This document shows positions 62,683 through 64,000 of a stretch of 64,000 nt of DNA, one piece after another (position 1 is the first letter of the stretch; every line of letters begins with the position of its first letter). Origin of the DNA: Cladochytrium replicatum (Eukaryota > Chytridiomycota > Chytridiomycetes > Cladochytriales > Cladochytriaceae); the NCBI GenBank assembly GCA_025526935.1, contig JAHLKD010000037.1, positions 351,392 through 415,391 on the forward strand. Reading direction: 5' to 3'. The translations under genes and the position numbers were made by a program. The notes under the pieces are model-generated. The model made no database searches. It was not told the DNA's origin and worked only from the letters and a program-made list of their open reading frames with translations.

Positions 62683-62715
62683 AGAAATGTGTTAAGCAAC
62701 GATTCGTAACTATTG

Positions 62716-63314
62716 TGTTGAACAAAGCTGTGGTCTGGATCCTCAGGTTGTGTGTGTTGCTAATTCACGGGTTAATGTTTCTAAGAGATGAATAAAGAAG
62801 ATTGCGAGTCACAAGTACTAGCGCAAGAGAATGCTCCTTGTGTGTATCGCCACAGGCTCCTTAAATAAGTGTACTGTCGTTTTGGCTTTTCCTTCCGGAA
62901 GATCTGGATCGAAGCGATAAGGTTTGACTCTTCTTCTCACAGGCGTAGCGAAGCATAATCATGCTAAGCTGTGCGTGAGATCTAGCTCTCCTCAACAGGA
63001 TTGTTCTCACACATGATTCCCACGAACGCGTTAATCATATGTAAACCTTTGCTGTGATCTGATCCGGGCTTCACTTCTACAAGTGGATGATAGAAAAGTA
63101 ATGACAGTTTACTATACCTATGGCTGCAATAAATATAACCCATGAAGAAATAACCGGAGGTATCCAAACTCGTAATAGATCATCATCTATATGCTTTAGT
63201 TCAATAGTTAGAAATGTTGCTCAGTGAAGAGTGACATTTCTGTATATCGGGCGTTTGTGTTTTTGTACTATCAATGACTGGATTGGCCAAGTCCATCAAT
63301 CGAAATACTTAACA
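62716..63314 (-). repeat. Copia element 2, 5' LTR
   Basis: 599 bp; differs from 56755-57353 by three transitions, each at a CpG. Confidence 0.95.
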
Positions 63315-64000
63315 GAATCGGATGATGTTGCCATCTTCATCAAGTTTATATGAATAAACCCATTTGCCAGTGAGAAGGTTGTTTCCATTTGGCAAGATGC
63401 GTTTGTTCCATGTTCCCAAATCGATAAGTTGTTGATTTTCTTCACACATGGCTGCAAGCCAGTATGGCCATTCATCAGGTCGCGACATAGCTTCCTGGAC
63501 TGTTTTGGGAATACTTCTCAAGTGTCCTTGAGGTATAGGAATGTCAGGTGTACTCGATCTTGCTTTCTCATTTACATTGACATTGGGGATATTACGTCTC
63601 AACAAAGGATGTCTTTGCTGGGGATGAAATCTGTTTGTTGGAGTAACCATAGGTTGTTTGCCTTTAAGTTTGCGACGCTTGGCTTTGTGTGCAACAAATC
63701 CATAATCGTTGTCATCATCTTCACCAATCCATTGTAAATCTTCCAAATCACTTTGGGAATCATCTTCACTTTGTTCTTGTACGTGTTGTACAGAGAGTGG
63801 TACATAAGTGTCATCGTTCATGTTTAACGAATGGTTATAGTCGTTGGTGGTATCATGCTCATCATCAACATTTGAATCATGTTGGAACATAGGAGTAACA
63901 TGCATTTGTGAGATATCCATTCGATGATAAAATCGTTGATTGGGATCCAACTCCTCATCAGATGCGGTGTTAGTGCTATCATCAGAATCTGAGTCTGTAG
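63315..64000 (-). mobile_element. Family-2 Copia pol fragment, upstream part, continuing off the window
   Basis: Minus-strand frame open from the right edge to 63315: an acidic linker (SDLEDLQWIGEDDDNDYG), then SIPKTVQEAMSRPDEWPYW, LAAMCEENQQLIDLGTW and GKWVYSYKLDEDGNIIRF, the start of the Copia reverse-transcriptase domain. It breaks off there at the LTR of element 2. The next piece of the same domain, with about 140 residues missing, is at 56141-56579. Confidence 0.88.

Larger units (their letters stand above)
56755..63314 (-). mobile_element. Copia element 2 (family 1), apparently intact
   Basis: Minus strand: 5' LTR 62716-63314, gag-pol 57481-62682, purine tract, 3' LTR 56755-57353; 6560 bp. 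The LTRs are the same length and differ at three positions. Flanks (AAAAT left, GAATC right) do not match as a 5-bp duplication. With HVDD and an uninterrupted frame it may be able to move itself. Confidence 0.93.

Overview
The window reads as nuclear DNA of a fungus. Genes are split by short (about 45-80 bp) GT-AG introns. The gene set includes a fused lycopene cyclase/phytoene synthase, an Nrg1-type zinc-finger factor, a Clr2-like silencing protein and the URC-type uracil catabolism enzyme Urc1. An early-diverging, chytrid-like fungus is my best guess; that is an inference from gene content and style, not a proof.

Region 1 (1-19371) is mainly host genes. A nearly complete eIF4A gene runs off the left edge on the minus strand. 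It is followed by a decayed Byr4/Bfa1-like gene. Urc1 (minus) and a uracil phosphoribosyltransferase (plus) are transcribed divergently from a 192-bp gap and probably act together in uracil handling. Next come a Clr2-like chromatin silencing protein with a bromodomain, a small gene graveyard (DUF1399/GRDP-like and short-chain dehydrogenase relics), an AhpD-like protein whose CxxCxxH site only appears after splicing, and an Nrg1-like C2H2 transcription factor.

Region 2 (19372-28700) is a transposon block. A 6535-bp hAT element is bounded by short terminal inverted repeats and a perfect 8-bp target duplication, GCTGAAGA. It holds a transposase, subterminal arrays of a roughly 97-bp unit built on TGTCC-ACCC-GGACA, and a second gene of unknown family (here called ORF2). 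A solo LTR and pieces of related hAT copies follow.

Region 3 (28701-44294) returns to host genes. It holds a PKA-like kinase with a very long disordered N-terminus, the convergent carotenoid gene carRP, a repeat-rich interval with retroelement and hAT remnants, and a 1555-residue arrestin-fold protein.

Region 4 (44295-64000) is almost wholly mobile DNA: broken pieces of an older Copia family, an inverted partial copy of the two-gene hAT element, and two young Copia elements of the same family. The left Copia element is dead (frameshift plus a reverse transcriptase active-site change). The right one has a single uninterrupted 1733-residue polyprotein. The substitutions I found between their LTRs are all transitions at CpG.

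The most interesting item is the two-gene hAT element: ORF2 has no family I recognise, recurs in a second copy, and travels inside the TIR/TSD-bounded unit with palindromic subterminal repeats. All gene models were spliced by eye; intron positions are predictions.
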